Shown here: one piece after another, positions 51,595 to 61,200 of the stretch
Position numbering within the stretch: position 1 is the first letter of the stretch
How the letters are laid out: each line of letters begins with the position of its first letter
Assembly: GCF_025770725.1 (NCBI RefSeq)
Contig: NZ_JANZKZ010000003.1
Location: forward strand, 186,001 to 250,000
Length of the DNA stretch: 64,000 nucleotides
Reading direction: 5' to 3'
Source of the DNA: Sulfurospirillum oryzae
GTDB lineage: Bacteria > Campylobacterota > Campylobacteria > Campylobacterales > Sulfurospirillaceae
Program-made: the position numbers and the translations under genes
The notes under the pieces: model-generated
Told to the model about the DNA's origin: nothing
Seen by the model: only the letters and a program-made list of their open reading frames with translations
The model's database searches: none

Positions 51595-51798
51595 ATGCAA
51601 GATCAAAGAAGGAGTTTTCTTAAAAAAACTCTGAGCGTTGGTGCAGTCGCTGCAACGGTGAGTGTCGGAGCAATTGCTGGTGACACAGGTGCAAAAACAG
51701 CAGGAAGTAATGGTGTTGTTAAGGGAAAATCGAAGAAAAAAGAGATTCTCTACACAAAAACAGCCAATTGGGACGCGTATTATCACGCGGCAGTCTAA
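51595..51798 (+). CDS. Formate dehydrogenase-region Tat-signal small protein
   Basis: 67 residues. MQDQRRSFLKKTLSVGAVAATV is a twin-arginine signal, followed by a short basic mature part ending NWDAYYHAAV. This is the small 'formate dehydrogenase region TAT target' protein found before FdhA in related organisms. ATG 51595 has AGGAG nine bases upstream; ATG 51589, two codons earlier, is also possible. Its role is unknown; it may help assembly or be a small subunit. Confidence 0.8.
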   Translation: MQDQRRSFLKKTLSVGAVAATVSVGAIAGDTGAKTAGSNGVVKGKSKKKEILYTKTANWDAYYHAAV

Positions 51799-51807
51799 GG
51801 AGATTAG

Positions 51808-54645
51808 ATGAGTAAAGAGATGTTAAAAGACGCCTCTTTGCACATGGGAAGACGATCATTTCTAAAAATGGCGGCCATCGGAGCGAGTTTTGGAGCAACA
51901 ACAGCGTTTGCATCCAGCGACTCAATCAGACCAGCCACCGAAGAAGAAGTGAAAAATCCATTCCCAGGGTCAAAGAGAGTTAAAACGATTTGTAGTATCT
52001 GTTCTGCAGGTTGCGGTATTATCGCCGAAGTTCAAAATGGTGTGTGGGTTCGCCAAGATGTGGCTGGGGATCACCCAATTAGCGAGGGAAGCCACTGTTG
52101 TAAAGGCATTGACCAGATTGATTTGGTTAAGAGCAAACAACGTATTAAGTATCCTCTCAAAAAAGTCGATGGAAAATGGCAACGAATCAGTTGGGATCAA
52201 GCCGTTAACGAGATTTCAGATAAGATGCTTAAAATGCGCGCCGAAAATGGCCCAGACATCGTAGAATTTTTAGGTTCTGCAAAATTCAGCTTGCAACAGG
52301 CTTTCTATTTTAGAAAATTTGCTGCAATGTGGGGAACAAACAATATTGACCACGTAGCTAGAATTTGACATAGTGCTTCCGTCGCAGGTGCTGCGAATAC
52401 ATTTGGATACGGTGCTATGACACAACAATTTGGTGATGCGGTTAATGCAAAAGTCATTATGATGATTGGTGCAAACTCAGCCGTTGCGAACCCTATTGGA
52501 TTTAAACACTTCTTACAAGCAAAAGACCGTAATGGTACAAAATTGATCGTTGTTGATCCAATTTATACAAGGAGTGCGGCAAAAGCAGATCTCTACCTAC
52601 GTATTCGTTCAGGTACAGACATTGCGTTTGTTTACGGAATGCTTCACATCATCTTCAAAAATGGTTGGGAAGATAAAGAATTTATCGACACACGCTCTTA
52701 CGCGATGGATCAAATCCGCGTGGAAGCTGCCAAATGGACACCCGAACTTACTTCTGATGTTACAGGCATTCCCGTCGATCAAATCATTCAAGCAACAACA
52801 CTTTTTGCTCAAAATACACCAAGCGCTATTGCATGGTCACTGGGTATTACACAGCACAGTGTGGGCTCATCAAATACGAGAATCCTTCCAATCCTTCAAA
52901 TTGCTCTTGGCAACATGGGTAAAAAAGGTGGTGGACTTTACATCATTCGTGGACACGACAACGTTCAAGGTGCAACCGATATGGGTAACCTTGCAGACTC
53001 ACTTTCAGGCTATTATGGTCTTGAAGACCCAGCTTGGAAATACTTCGCGCAGTCTTGGGGTGTGGATTACGAATGGCTCAAAGGCAGATTCTTTGAGAAA
53101 AAATGGATGAATGAAAAAGGGTACTCGCTTTCTCAATGGTGGCAAGGTGTTCTTCAAGAGGTGAAAACATACTCTTCTGCCCCCGTTCGCGCCGTTTGGA
53201 TTCAAGGAACGGGTATTACTTCCATGTCTCAACAAGCGAAAATCAAAGAAGCGCTTGACAAACTTGATCTCGTCGTCATTGCAGAGCCATTTGTCAATGA
53301 AGCCGCTGTTTTAACCAGTCGCAAAGATGGCATTTACATTCTTCCTGTGGCAACACAGTTTGAAAGTGAAGGAACTGTAACCGCAACCAATCGCTCCTCT
53401 CAATGGAGAAGTAAAGTCGTTGAGCCTCTTTATGAGAGCAAAACAGACGAAGAGGTTATGTTCCTTTTCGCGAAAAAATTTGGCTTCTATGATCAGTTTG
53501 TTCAGGGTATGAAAATGGATGTCAAAGAGGGTAAAGTCGTTCAAGTCAAAAATGACTTCAAATGGCCAGATGACGCTGTTCGTGAGATTGCTCGAACGAT
53601 CAAATCCATTGGTTTAAGTGGCTGGACTCCTGAGAGACTTCGTAGCCATCAAGAAAATTGGCACATGTTCGATCCTGTTACCCTAGAAGGAAAAGGAGTC
53701 ATGAAAGGTCAGTATTACGGTCTTCCATGGCCGTGTTGGGATGACAAACATCCGGGTTCTCCGATTCTTTATCGTCGTGATGTGCCTGTGGCTGAGGGTG
53801 GTATGGGCTTTAGAAATCGCTTTGGTTTGGAGCACAATGGTGTGAACCAACTCGCCGATAAGAGCGTAACCGTTGCGGGCTCAAAAATTGAGGGTGGTTA
53901 TCCACAACTCACTAAAGAGAACATCGAAAAAGTGCTTGGCATTACATTGACCGAGGAAGAAAAAGCACAAATGGGCGGAAGCTGGGCGATGGACTTTAGT
54001 GGACTCATTCAGCAAAAAGCGCGTGAAGCGGGTGTGTGTGTTTACGGAAATGCAAGAGCACGTACCATCGTTTGGGAATTCCCAGATCCAGTGCCATTGC
54101 ATAGAGAGCCGATCCACTCACCACGCTGGGATTTGGTTGCGAAATATCCAACCTATGAAGATCAGCCTAAAAACTTCCGTGTTGAGACAAAATTTAAGTC
54201 TGAGCAACAAAAACAAGACTGGTCTAAAGAGTTCCCAACCATGTTGGTCAGTATGAGGGTTGTTAACCTCAGTGGTGCTGGAATGCTAGAGCGTACAAGT
54301 AAATATCTCTCAGCGATTACGCCAGAGATGTTCTGTAACATTCACCCAGATTTGGCACTCAGTCATGGCATTAAAGATCGTGACATGATGTGGATTCATG
54401 CGCCTCAAGGTACCAAAATCAAGGTTAAAGCCTACCATAATCACAGTGTAACACCGGATCGTATCTGTATGCCGTATAACTTTGCGGGTATATTCCAAGG
54501 AATCGATTTGAGTGCGAATTACCCAGAAGGTACGAAACCGTATGCTATCGGTGAGAGTTCAAATACTATCACAAACTATGGTTTTGATGTGATCACGCAA
54601 ATTTCAGAGTTCAACGCCGGTCTATGCCGCGTCGAGAAAGCATAG
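51808..54645 (+). CDS. fdhA: FdhA, selenocysteine-containing formate dehydrogenase catalytic subunit
   Basis: 945-residue molybdo/tungsto-bis-PGD enzyme oxidising formate to CO2. A Tat signal (GRRSFLKMAAIGASFG) sends it to the periplasm; an N-terminal [4Fe-4S] motif (CSICSAGCGII ... CCKG) follows. The in-frame TGA at 52366-52368 is read as Sec187 in VAR-I-Sec-HSASVAGAANTFG, the active-site ligand position of FDH. The frame stays open on both sides, and selA and selB are encoded upstream. C-terminal cofactor domain: VTPDRICMPYNF. Reading it as two separate genes would be wrong. Confidence 0.96.
52366..52395 (+). promoter_or_regulatory. Selenocysteine UGA codon and bacterial SECIS-like hairpin
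   Basis: TGA at 52366-52368 is followed by a hairpin with stem CGCAG (52383-52387) and CTGCG (52391-52395) and apical GTG, or CGCA/TGCG with loop GGTGC. The loop sits about 19 bases after the UGA, in the range of bacterial SECIS elements bound by SelB. The loop keeps the G-U feature expected in such elements. Confidence 0.7.
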
Positions 54646-54655
54646 GGGGTGGATG

Positions 54656-55219
54656 ATGAGTGAATTATCAAAAATGAAATTTTATTGTGATACGAACCGT
54701 TGTATCGAATGTTTTGCCTGTTCAGTCGCCTGTGCGGAAGCGCACGATCTTCCTACAGGCATTAGCAGACGTAAGGTTATTACGCTGTTTAATGGCGTAG
54801 AAGGTAAAGAAATTTCGACTTCCATTGCCTGTATGCATTGTACAGACGCACCGTGTGAGCAAGTATGCCCAGTGGATTGTTTCTATATCAGAGAGGACGG
54901 CATCGTTCTTCATGATAAAAACAGATGTATCGGTTGTGGTTACTGCTTGTACGCATGTCCATTCGGTGCTCCACAATTCCCAAGAGATGGTGCCTTTGGT
55001 GCTAAAGGGGCAATGGATAAATGTACCATGTGTGCCGGAGGTCCTTTGGAGACAAACTCGGTTCATGAGCGAGAACTTTACGGTCAAAACCGTATTGCAG
55101 AGGGAAAAGTACCGATGTGTGCATCTATCTGCTCTACCAATGCCCTTCTTGTGGGTGACGCGGAAAGTGTTTCTGCGATTTACCGCAAAAGGGTCGTAGG
55201 TCGAGGACGAGGCGCTTAA
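54656..55219 (+). CDS. fdhB: FdhB, formate dehydrogenase iron-sulfur subunit
   Basis: 187-residue ferredoxin-type subunit that passes electrons from FdhA to FdhC. Four Cys groups: CDTNRCIECFACSVACAEAH, CMHCTDAPCEQVCP, CIGCGYCLYACPFGAP and CTMCAGGP...CASICSTNAL, enough for four [4Fe-4S] clusters. Start ATG 54656 has GGGGGTGG five bases upstream; ATG 54653 is too close to it. The gene starts eleven bases after fdhA. Confidence 0.95.
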   Translation: MSELSKMKFYCDTNRCIECFACSVACAEAHDLPTGISRRKVITLFNGVEGKEISTSIACMHCTDAPCEQVCPVDCFYIREDGIVLHDKNRCIGCGYCLYACPFGAPQFPRDGAFGAKGAMDKCTMCAGGPLETNSVHERELYGQNRIAEGKVPMCASICSTNALLVGDAESVSAIYRKRVVGRGRGA

Positions 55220-55229
55220 AGGAGCAGCA

Positions 55230-56126
55230 ATGAGAAAGTATGTAACTATGATCATTGCAGCTCTGAGTTTGGCATCAGTGGCATTTGCCACTGAAAGCCA
55301 AATCTGGGGTGAGATGCGCATACAAAATATTTTAGGATACGATAAAGAGGGAAGTACCCATTTAGGACCTTTGTTTACCATGTTACAGCATCAATACTTC
55401 GCATGGATATTCCTAGGAGTTCTAATTGGAGTTCCTTTAGCTTTCTTTATCCATTATAAGATTATAGGACCTAAAGTCTTTCCACACAGTGCAAAGAAAT
55501 ACTATGCCTTTAATCTCTATAATAGAATAATCCACCAAGTAGCAGCCGTCAGCTTCTTGGTGATCGTACCCACAGGATTTATCATCGTCTTTGGTGACTT
55601 CTTTGGAGGTGGAACCTTGGTGAGAATGGCAAAGAACCTTCATGGCATCTTTACCATACCTTTTACCATCGTGGTCATCCCAATGGCACTTATGTGGCTT
55701 AAAGAAGCTCTCTTTAATCTCGATGATATTAAATGGTTTATGATCCTAGGAGGTTACCTCTCTAAAGAGAAAAAACCAATCTTGGCAGGTAAGTTTAATG
55801 CCGGTCAAAAGATGTGGTACTGGGTAGCCATATTAGGTGGTATTACCATGATACTTAGTGGTGCCATAATGTTCTTCCTAGACTTTAAAATGCAAATGTT
55901 GCATGATCTAACCGGTCTGTCTCAAATAGACCTGCTAAGAGCAGCAGCAATCATTCATAATGTGATGGGATTTGCCGTGGTAGCACTCTTTATTACCCAT
56001 GTGTATATGTCTATGTTCGCTATTAAAGGAGCAGTGCAGAGTATTATTACAGGGTATGTTGAAGAAGAAGTGAAGATTCTTCACAGTACATGGTATAAAA
56101 AGCTTAAAGATCAGGGTAAGTTTTGA
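55230..56126 (+). CDS. fdhC: FdhC, formate dehydrogenase cytochrome b subunit
   Basis: 298-residue membrane subunit, four to five transmembrane helices plus an N-terminal signal-like helix. Histidines for haem b are visible in YNRIIHQVAAV, KNLHGIFTIP and IHNVMGFAVVALFITHVYMS. It receives electrons from FdhB and reduces menaquinone. It has an AAGGAG ribosome binding site and lies 10 bases after fdhB. End of the operon. Confidence 0.93.
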   Translation: MRKYVTMIIAALSLASVAFATESQIWGEMRIQNILGYDKEGSTHLGPLFTMLQHQYFAWIFLGVLIGVPLAFFIHYKIIGPKVFPHSAKKYYAFNLYNRIIHQVAAVSFLVIVPTGFIIVFGDFFGGGTLVRMAKNLHGIFTIPFTIVVIPMALMWLKEALFNLDDIKWFMILGGYLSKEKKPILAGKFNAGQKMWYWVAILGGITMILSGAIMFFLDFKMQMLHDLTGLSQIDLLRAAAIIHNVMGFAVVALFITHVYMSMFAIKGAVQSIITGYVEEEVKILHSTWYKKLKDQGKF

Positions 56127-56183
56127 TTTTACACGCTTCCCAAGCCAAGCTTGAAAAGCTACGTTGCACTATGCACTGAAGCT

Positions 56184-56199
56184 TGCCTCTTTCGAGGCA
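56184..56199 (-). repeat. GCCTC/GAGGC hairpin repeat, fdhC-MFS gap
   Basis: TGCCTC-TTTC-GAGGCA hairpin. Its reverse complement with flanks matches the hairpin at 58398-58413 over about 30 bases (TTCTGCCTCGAAAGAGGCA then AGCTTCAG). It lies between convergent genes and may terminate transcription. The rest of the 150-bp gap holds two ACATGTAA palindromes (56208-56232). Confidence 0.6.
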
Positions 56200-56276
56200 G
56201 AATAATTCTACATGTAAGCTTTACATGTAAAGTATGGAAAGTCTTTTTTTAAGGCTTTCCGTATTGATTTATCTGA

Positions 56277-57431
56277 TTATTCTCTGAACGAGTGACGCAC
56301 TAAAAAAAGTGCACAAGAGAGTATAAAAGCGATACTCATTGAAATTGTAAAAAGTAAAGAACTCCCAATGGTGTCCCATAACCATCCTCCAATACTCAGT
56401 GAAAGAAGGGTGCAAACACCGATACTAAAGTAGTAAACGCCATAAGCGCTGGCTTTGAGCTCTTTGGGTGTATTATCTGCAATAATCGCTTTTGCAAGAG
56501 AATTAAACCCACCTGCAAAAAAACCATAAATCGCAAACCCAAGCCAAATTCCGATTTCACCGCCATAGTTCATTAGTGCGGTGGCTATAGCAAAGAAGAG
56601 GTATATAAGTGCCAATAAAAGGGGTTTTCCGTACTGGTCTGCAAATTTTCCTATGTGTATGGCACTGAGCGATAATGTTCCATTGTAGAGTGTGTAGAGA
56701 AGAAGGATAAGCGCTAAAAGAGTCTCATGTTCTTCCGCTTTGAGGATCATAAAGGCGTAGTTCATACTAGCAAGTGCAAAGAGCGATTGAAAAAGGACAA
56801 GGAGATAAAAAGGTTTTGAAAGGGCACTGGGGCGAAAGGCTTTAAGAGGAGCGGGCGTAAAAGGGGCATCTTCGACCCAAAAAAGAATGACGACCAAAGA
56901 GAGAAGACCAGGAATGATGCTAAGTAAAAAAACAGTTCTAAAGGTACTCTCTTTTTCTCCTAAATACCACAGCATAAAAAACGCAAAGAGTGAGCCAGCA
57001 ATAGCGCCTGCACTGTCCATCATCTTATGAAAACCAAAAACAAGCCCTGTTGTCTTGGGCGTCACAAAAGCACTTATGAGAGCGTCTCTTGGCGCACTTC
57101 TAATGCCTTTGCCGACACGGTCTGAAAAGCGCACAAGGGCGACCATGCCTGCACTTTGTGCAAAAAAAGCTAAGGGTTTGATGAGATTGGAAAGGGCATA
57201 ACCCAAAAGCACAAGGTTTTTGCGTTTTCCCATACGATCAGACATAAAGCCAGAAAGCGCTATCAATAAAGCAACACCAAATTCAGCAACACCTTCTATA
57301 AGCCCGATTTCACTTTTGTTAGCATGCAAAAATCGCTCTAAAAAAAGCGGCAATAAAGGCAAAATCATCTCTGTTGAAAAGTCCGTAAAAAAGCTGTTAA
57401 CGCCAAGAGCGATGATGTTTTTTGAGATCAT
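56277..57431 (-). CDS. MFS transporter
   Basis: 384 residues with about 12 transmembrane helices. The motif A-like loop GFMSDRMGKRKNLV sits between helices 2 and 3, and SDRVGKGIRSAPRDALIS between 4 and 5. This sub-type (often annotated arabinose-efflux-like) has unknown substrates. It is followed after 31 bases by DUF190 and crcB in reverse order (those are upstream of it on the minus strand), so it may share their mRNA. Confidence 0.82.
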   Translation of the reverse strand: MISKNIIALGVNSFFTDFSTEMILPLLPLFLERFLHANKSEIGLIEGVAEFGVALLIALSGFMSDRMGKRKNLVLLGYALSNLIKPLAFFAQSAGMVALVRFSDRVGKGIRSAPRDALISAFVTPKTTGLVFGFHKMMDSAGAIAGSLFAFFMLWYLGEKESTFRTVFLLSIIPGLLSLVVILFWVEDAPFTPAPLKAFRPSALSKPFYLLVLFQSLFALASMNYAFMILKAEEHETLLALILLLYTLYNGTLSLSAIHIGKFADQYGKPLLLALIYLFFAIATALMNYGGEIGIWLGFAIYGFFAGGFNSLAKAIIADNTPKELKASAYGVYYFSIGVCTLLSLSIGGWLWDTIGSSLLFTISMSIAFILSCALFLVRHSFRE

Positions 57432-57462
57432 TTCCGGCCTTTACATGTAAAGATGTTAAAGA

Positions 57463-57774
57463 CTAAAGGGTGCCATACTCTATGGCAGTTTTAGTGTAAA
57501 AAAGTCCCAATTTTTCTTCGGTTAAAAGAGCAAAGAGTTTTTCACATTCGGCTTCGCTAACGTTCATAATGATCTCAAGCGGCTCATCGGCAAGTTCAAA
57601 AAATGTGGATGAGTGTAGTTTCCCATCTCTTCCGATGCCTTGTGAGGCATGAAGAATCGTGACACCTTTGATTCCAATTTTTTCAGAAACGTCAACAAGC
57701 CAATGACTGATGTGCTCGCCGTTTGGGTGTTTACGGCTTTGCAGCGTTGAAAAAACGAGTTGAAAACCTTTCAT
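57463..57774 (-). CDS. DUF190 family protein
   Basis: 103 residues with the DUF190 pattern ([51 protein letters not shown] in outline; GIGRDGK and ELADEP are the clearest). This PII-like small protein is often found next to crcB and is part of fluoride-related gene groups. It overlaps crcB by four bases. Function not established. Confidence 0.85.
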   Translation of the reverse strand: MKGFQLVFSTLQSRKHPNGEHISHWLVDVSEKIGIKGVTILHASQGIGRDGKLHSSTFFELADEPLEIIMNVSEAECEKLFALLTEEKLGLFYTKTAIEYGTL

Positions 57775-58163
57775 AAGCTTCCTTTTTGAAGTAGGGTATA
57801 ACTGGCAATGCCAAGGAGTGTCATAGTGATCGAACCCATTACATGTAAAAGGGCTGCCACAATGCTAAGACTTAGACGTCCTTCTTGAATAAGGGTGACG
57901 ATCTCTGCACTAAAGGTACTAAACGTCGTGAGTCCACCTAAAAAACCTGTGATGATGAAAAGTCGCCATTCGGGTGCAAGGGCTGTGTTGGAAGCAAAAA
58001 AAGCAATGAATAATCCGATGAGATAACCGCCAATGAGATTGGCACTCAAAGTTCCTAGTGGAATAGAAGGGTAAATGCTGTTCAGTTTTGTTCCCAAAAA
58101 CCAGCGTAAAAGTGCGCCAAAACCAGCACCTGAAAAAATAGCCAAAACGGTGTAAAACATCAA
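57771..58163 (-). CDS. crcB: CrcB/Fluc fluoride channel
   Basis: 130 residues, four transmembrane helices. [13 protein letters not shown] near the N-terminus, [11 protein letters not shown] and [16 protein letters not shown] are the family signature. The dual-topology dimer exports F-. One copy only. I looked for a fluoride riboswitch in the 140 bases upstream and did not see a convincing one. Confidence 0.93.
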   Translation of the reverse strand: MMFYTVLAIFSGAGFGALLRWFLGTKLNSIYPSIPLGTLSANLIGGYLIGLFIAFFASNTALAPEWRLFIITGFLGGLTTFSTFSAEIVTLIQEGRLSLSIVAALLHVMGSITMTLLGIASYTLLQKGSL

Positions 58164-58246
58164 AAAGACCTTTTTACAAATTTAAAAAGATTATAACATA
58201 AAAGAGACTAAAAAGATTTTATACATTAGTAAATCGCTTGATATTC

Positions 58247-58275
58247 TTGACAATTCAAAACAAACCTGCTATTAT
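58247..58275 (+). promoter_or_regulatory. Promoter of the sulfate transporter operon
   Basis: TTGACA (58247-58252), 17-bp spacer, TATTAT (58270-58275). Predicted start near 58282, about 217 bases before the sbp ATG, leaving room for a leader ORF and hairpins. Confidence 0.8.
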
Positions 58276-58303
58276 TTCGTCAATTTAAAACAAGGAGGTA
58301 ACC

Positions 58304-58369
58304 ATGAAGTCTCATTTTTCCCTTATTCATGGGAATAGTGCTCATGTTTTTTTTCTGATGTGTTGCTAA
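58304..58369 (+). CDS. Cys-Cys leader peptide upstream of the sulfate ABC transporter
   Basis: 21-codon ORF with an ideal AAGGAGG ribosome binding site (58292-58298) five bases before ATG. It ends FFLMCC-stop: two adjacent Cys codons TGT TGC just before TAA. It lies between a near-consensus promoter and the sbp gene. Known pattern: leader peptides with tandem codons for the pathway's end product act as attenuators; here cysteine starvation would stall the ribosome at the end of the leader and alter downstream folding. Too short for length-based ORF finding. Confidence 0.75.
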   Translation: MKSHFSLIHGNSAHVFFLMCC

Positions 58370-58397
58370 AAAAACGCCTTACAACTGTAAAAATTTC

Positions 58398-58413
58398 TGC
58401 CTCGTAAGAGGCA
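58398..58413 (+). promoter_or_regulatory. Hairpin in the leader region before sbp
   Basis: TGCCTC-GTAA-GAGGCA, 28 bases after the leader stop. A weaker GGCA (58441-58444)/TGCC (58454-58457) stem follows. No U-run follows, so a translational switch or Rho-dependent attenuation fits better than intrinsic termination. The hairpin is a member of the GCCTC/GAGGC repeat group also seen at 13508 and 56184. Bases 58164-58498 otherwise hold only the promoter and the leader ORF. Confidence 0.55.
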
Positions 58414-58498
58414 AGCTTCAGCGCCTTAGCGGCCAGCGTAGGCATAGGGGCTTTGCCATGTGCCGTTCAAAAAATAATGTAACACAAAGGAAAAAAAT

Positions 58499-59518
58499 AT
58501 GAAATTCTTCAAATCAAACAACCTCTTTGGGGTAGCCATAGCAGTTTTGGCGCTCGTAGCGCCTTTTATTCACGCCGCAGACATCTCCTTGCTCAATGTC
58601 TCGTATGACCCAACCAGAGAGTTTTACAAAGAGTACAACCAAGCCTTTGCCAAACACTGGAAAGAGCTTAAAGGCGATAATGTAACTGTGCGTCAGTCTC
58701 ATGGTGGTTCGGGTTCACAAGCCAGAAGTGTCATTGATGGGTTGGATGCTGATGTGGTCACTTTAGCACTTGCTTATGATGTCGATGCCATCGCCCAAAA
58801 AGCAAAAGCAATTGATCCTAATTGGCAAAAACGTTTAGCGCATAACAGTGCACCGTATACCTCTACTATCGTCTTTTTGGTACGTAAAGGCAATCCAAAA
58901 GGCATTAAAGACTGGGATGATTTAGTGAAGTCTGATGTCAAAGTCATCACGCCAAACCCAAAAACCTCAGGAGGTGCTAGATGGAACCATTTAGCGGCTT
59001 GGGGTTATGGACTTGAAAAATACGGCAGTGAAGAGAAAGCCAGAGAGTTTGTGACCAAAATCTATGCCAACGTTCCTGTTCTTGACTCAGGGGCTCGTGG
59101 ATCTACGAACACCTTTGTTCAACGTGGACTTGGTGACGTGCTACTGGCATGGGAAAATGAAGCCTTTCTTTCTATCAACGAACTAGGTCGTGATAAATTT
59201 GAAATCGTTGTCCCCAGTGTGAGTATTCTTGCAGAGCCAAGTGTGAGTGTTGTCGATAAAAATGTGGAGAAAAAAGGGACAAAAGAGGTAGCAACGGCAT
59301 ATCTTGAGTACCTTTACTCTAAAGAGGGACAAAGAATTGCAGCCAAAAATTACTATCGTCCAACTGATCCTGAAATTGCTAAAGAGACAGAGTCAACCTT
59401 TCCAAAACTGAAACTCTTTACGATTGATGCTGTCTTTAACGGATGGGGTGAAGCTCAGAAAAAACACTTTGCCGATGGTGGCGAGTTTGACAAGATCTTC
59501 GCTTCAATCAAGCGATGA
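58499..59518 (+). CDS. sbp: Sulfate/thiosulfate ABC transporter periplasmic binding protein
   Basis: 339 residues with signal peptide ending [20 protein letters not shown], the Sbp/CysP start motif. Conserved [26 protein letters not shown] and [19 protein letters not shown] bind the oxyanion. ATG 58499 has AAAGGA upstream. It overlaps cysT by four bases. Sequence alone does not tell sulfate from thiosulfate preference. Confidence 0.92.
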   Translation: MKFFKSNNLFGVAIAVLALVAPFIHAADISLLNVSYDPTREFYKEYNQAFAKHWKELKGDNVTVRQSHGGSGSQARSVIDGLDADVVTLALAYDVDAIAQKAKAIDPNWQKRLAHNSAPYTSTIVFLVRKGNPKGIKDWDDLVKSDVKVITPNPKTSGGARWNHLAAWGYGLEKYGSEEKAREFVTKIYANVPVLDSGARGSTNTFVQRGLGDVLLAWENEAFLSINELGRDKFEIVVPSVSILAEPSVSVVDKNVEKKGTKEVATAYLEYLYSKEGQRIAAKNYYRPTDPEIAKETESTFPKLKLFTIDAVFNGWGEAQKKHFADGGEFDKIFASIKR

Positions 59519-60345
59519 AGTGGCAATTTAGAAAACCGAGTGTCTTGCCAGGTTTTGGCTTGACGCTCGGCTTTAGCCTGACCTATGTGACCCTCTTAGT
59601 GCTCATACCACTCGGAGGGTTACTGCTTTATACGACGAAACTTTCGTGGAGCGAATTTGGTGCGGTCATTCTTGACCCTAGAGTTCTGGCTTCATTTAAA
59701 CTGAGTTTTGGCGCAAGTCTTATTGCGGCGGTTATCAACCTCTTTTTTGGACTGATTGTCGCGTGGACTTTAGCTCGGTATAACTTTTTTGGTAAAAAAA
59801 TTGTCGATGCACTGGTTGATTTGCCTTTTGCACTTCCAACCGCCGTTGCGGGTATTGCCCTAGCGGCAATTTTTGCGCAAAGTGGTTGGATCGGTAGACT
59901 TTTAGATCCATTAGGCATCGTGATCGCCTATTCTAGGGCGGGGGTTGTGGTTGCACTCGTCTTCATCGGGCTTCCTTTTGTAGTACGCACGGTTCAGCCT
60001 GTCATCGAGGAGTTTGAAAAAGAGTTTGAAGAGGCGGCGACAAGTTTGGGTGCGTCATGGTTGCAAACCTTTACAAAGGTGATTTTACCCTCGTTAATGC
60101 CAGCTCTTTTAACAGGGTTTGCACTCTCGTTCGCAAGAGCTCTGGGTGAGTACGGTTCGATCATCTTTATCTCAAGCAATATGCCCTTTGTGAGTGAGAT
60201 CGTACCGCTCATCATCGTGACCAAGCTTTCGCAGTTTGATTATGTGGGCGCGACGGCAGTAGGAACCGTGATGTTGCTTGCGACATTCGTCATTTTGCTT
60301 TTGATCAATCTTATTCAGATTTACAGTCGCGAAAAAAGTTTATAG
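59515..60345 (+). CDS. cysT: CysT, sulfate ABC transporter permease
   Basis: 276 residues, six transmembrane helices, with the EAA loop [23 protein letters not shown] that contacts the ATPase. [20 protein letters not shown] near the C-terminus is typical for CysT (CysU). Starts within the sbp stop region (ATGA) and is followed by cysW after nine bases. Confidence 0.93.
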   Translation: MKWQFRKPSVLPGFGLTLGFSLTYVTLLVLIPLGGLLLYTTKLSWSEFGAVILDPRVLASFKLSFGASLIAAVINLFFGLIVAWTLARYNFFGKKIVDALVDLPFALPTAVAGIALAAIFAQSGWIGRLLDPLGIVIAYSRAGVVVALVFIGLPFVVRTVQPVIEEFEKEFEEAATSLGASWLQTFTKVILPSLMPALLTGFALSFARALGEYGSIIFISSNMPFVSEIVPLIIVTKLSQFDYVGATAVGTVMLLATFVILLLINLIQIYSREKSL

Positions 60346-60354
60346 GAAAAGAGA

Positions 60355-61191
60355 ATGCAAACAGAACATCGTTTAGAGCCTAGGTGGCTTAAACCACTTT
60401 TATTGGGTATTACGCTTCTTTTCTTAGGAATTTTTTTAGTGCTTCCTTTGGGAATCGTATTTAGTGAAGCCTTGGCAAAAGGGTGGAAGGTATATTGGGA
60501 ATCTATCACTGAACCAGACGCCATCGCTGCGATTAAGCTAACCCTTTTAGTGGTCTTAATTACCGTTCCGCTCAATACGGTTTTTGGTGTAGCCACGGCG
60601 TGGCTGATCGCTAAGTTTGAATTTCGAGGCAAAGGGCTTCTTATCACGTTGATTGACCTGCCTTTTGCTGTTTCTCCTGTTATTGCAGGTCTGATTTTCG
60701 TGCTTTTATTTGGAAGTCAAGGTTGGTTTGGAGCGTGGCTGAGTGCGCATGATATACGCATTGTCTTTGCGACTCCGGGCATTATAGTTGCGACGTTGTT
60801 TATCACCTCGCCCTTTGTAGCACGTGAGATCATTCCTCTCATGCAAGAGCAAGGCAAAGATGAAGAAGAGTCTGCCTTAACACTCGGCGCCTCAGGGTGG
60901 CAAACGTTTTGGAAAGTGACGCTTCCCAACATCAAATGGGGGCTTTTGTATGGTGTCATTCTCAGTAATGCTAGAGCAATGGGTGAGTTTGGAGCGGTTG
61001 CGGTTGTTTCAGGTCACATCAGAGGCTTGACGACAACAATGCCTTTACATGTAGAGATTTTATACGGCGAGTACCTGTTCACAGCTGCCTTTGCGGTTGC
61101 TTCACTTTTGACCCTTTTAGCACTGGTGACATTGGTGCTTAAAAGTTTCATTGAGTGGCGCATCGGTAAAAAACGCTCACTCGCGCACTAA
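60355..61191 (+). CDS. cysW: CysW, sulfate ABC transporter permease
   Basis: 278 residues, six transmembrane helices. EAA loop [23 protein letters not shown] and C-terminal [21 protein letters not shown] identify the CysW partner of CysT. It lies nine bases after cysT and nine before cysA. Confidence 0.93.
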   Translation: MQTEHRLEPRWLKPLLLGITLLFLGIFLVLPLGIVFSEALAKGWKVYWESITEPDAIAAIKLTLLVVLITVPLNTVFGVATAWLIAKFEFRGKGLLITLIDLPFAVSPVIAGLIFVLLFGSQGWFGAWLSAHDIRIVFATPGIIVATLFITSPFVAREIIPLMQEQGKDEEESALTLGASGWQTFWKVTLPNIKWGLLYGVILSNARAMGEFGAVAVVSGHIRGLTTTMPLHVEILYGEYLFTAAFAVASLLTLLALVTLVLKSFIEWRIGKKRSLAH

Positions 61192-61200
61192 GGATAAACC

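Noticed and set aside
52366-52416. Apparent premature stop splitting fdhA into two genes
   Set aside because: TGA is in the conserved Sec position, the frame continues, and selA/selB plus a SECIS-like hairpin are present.
58164-58303. Fluoride riboswitch upstream of crcB
   Set aside because: No G-rich pseudoknot-like pattern on the minus strand; the stretch is A/T-rich and holds the opposing sulfate promoter.
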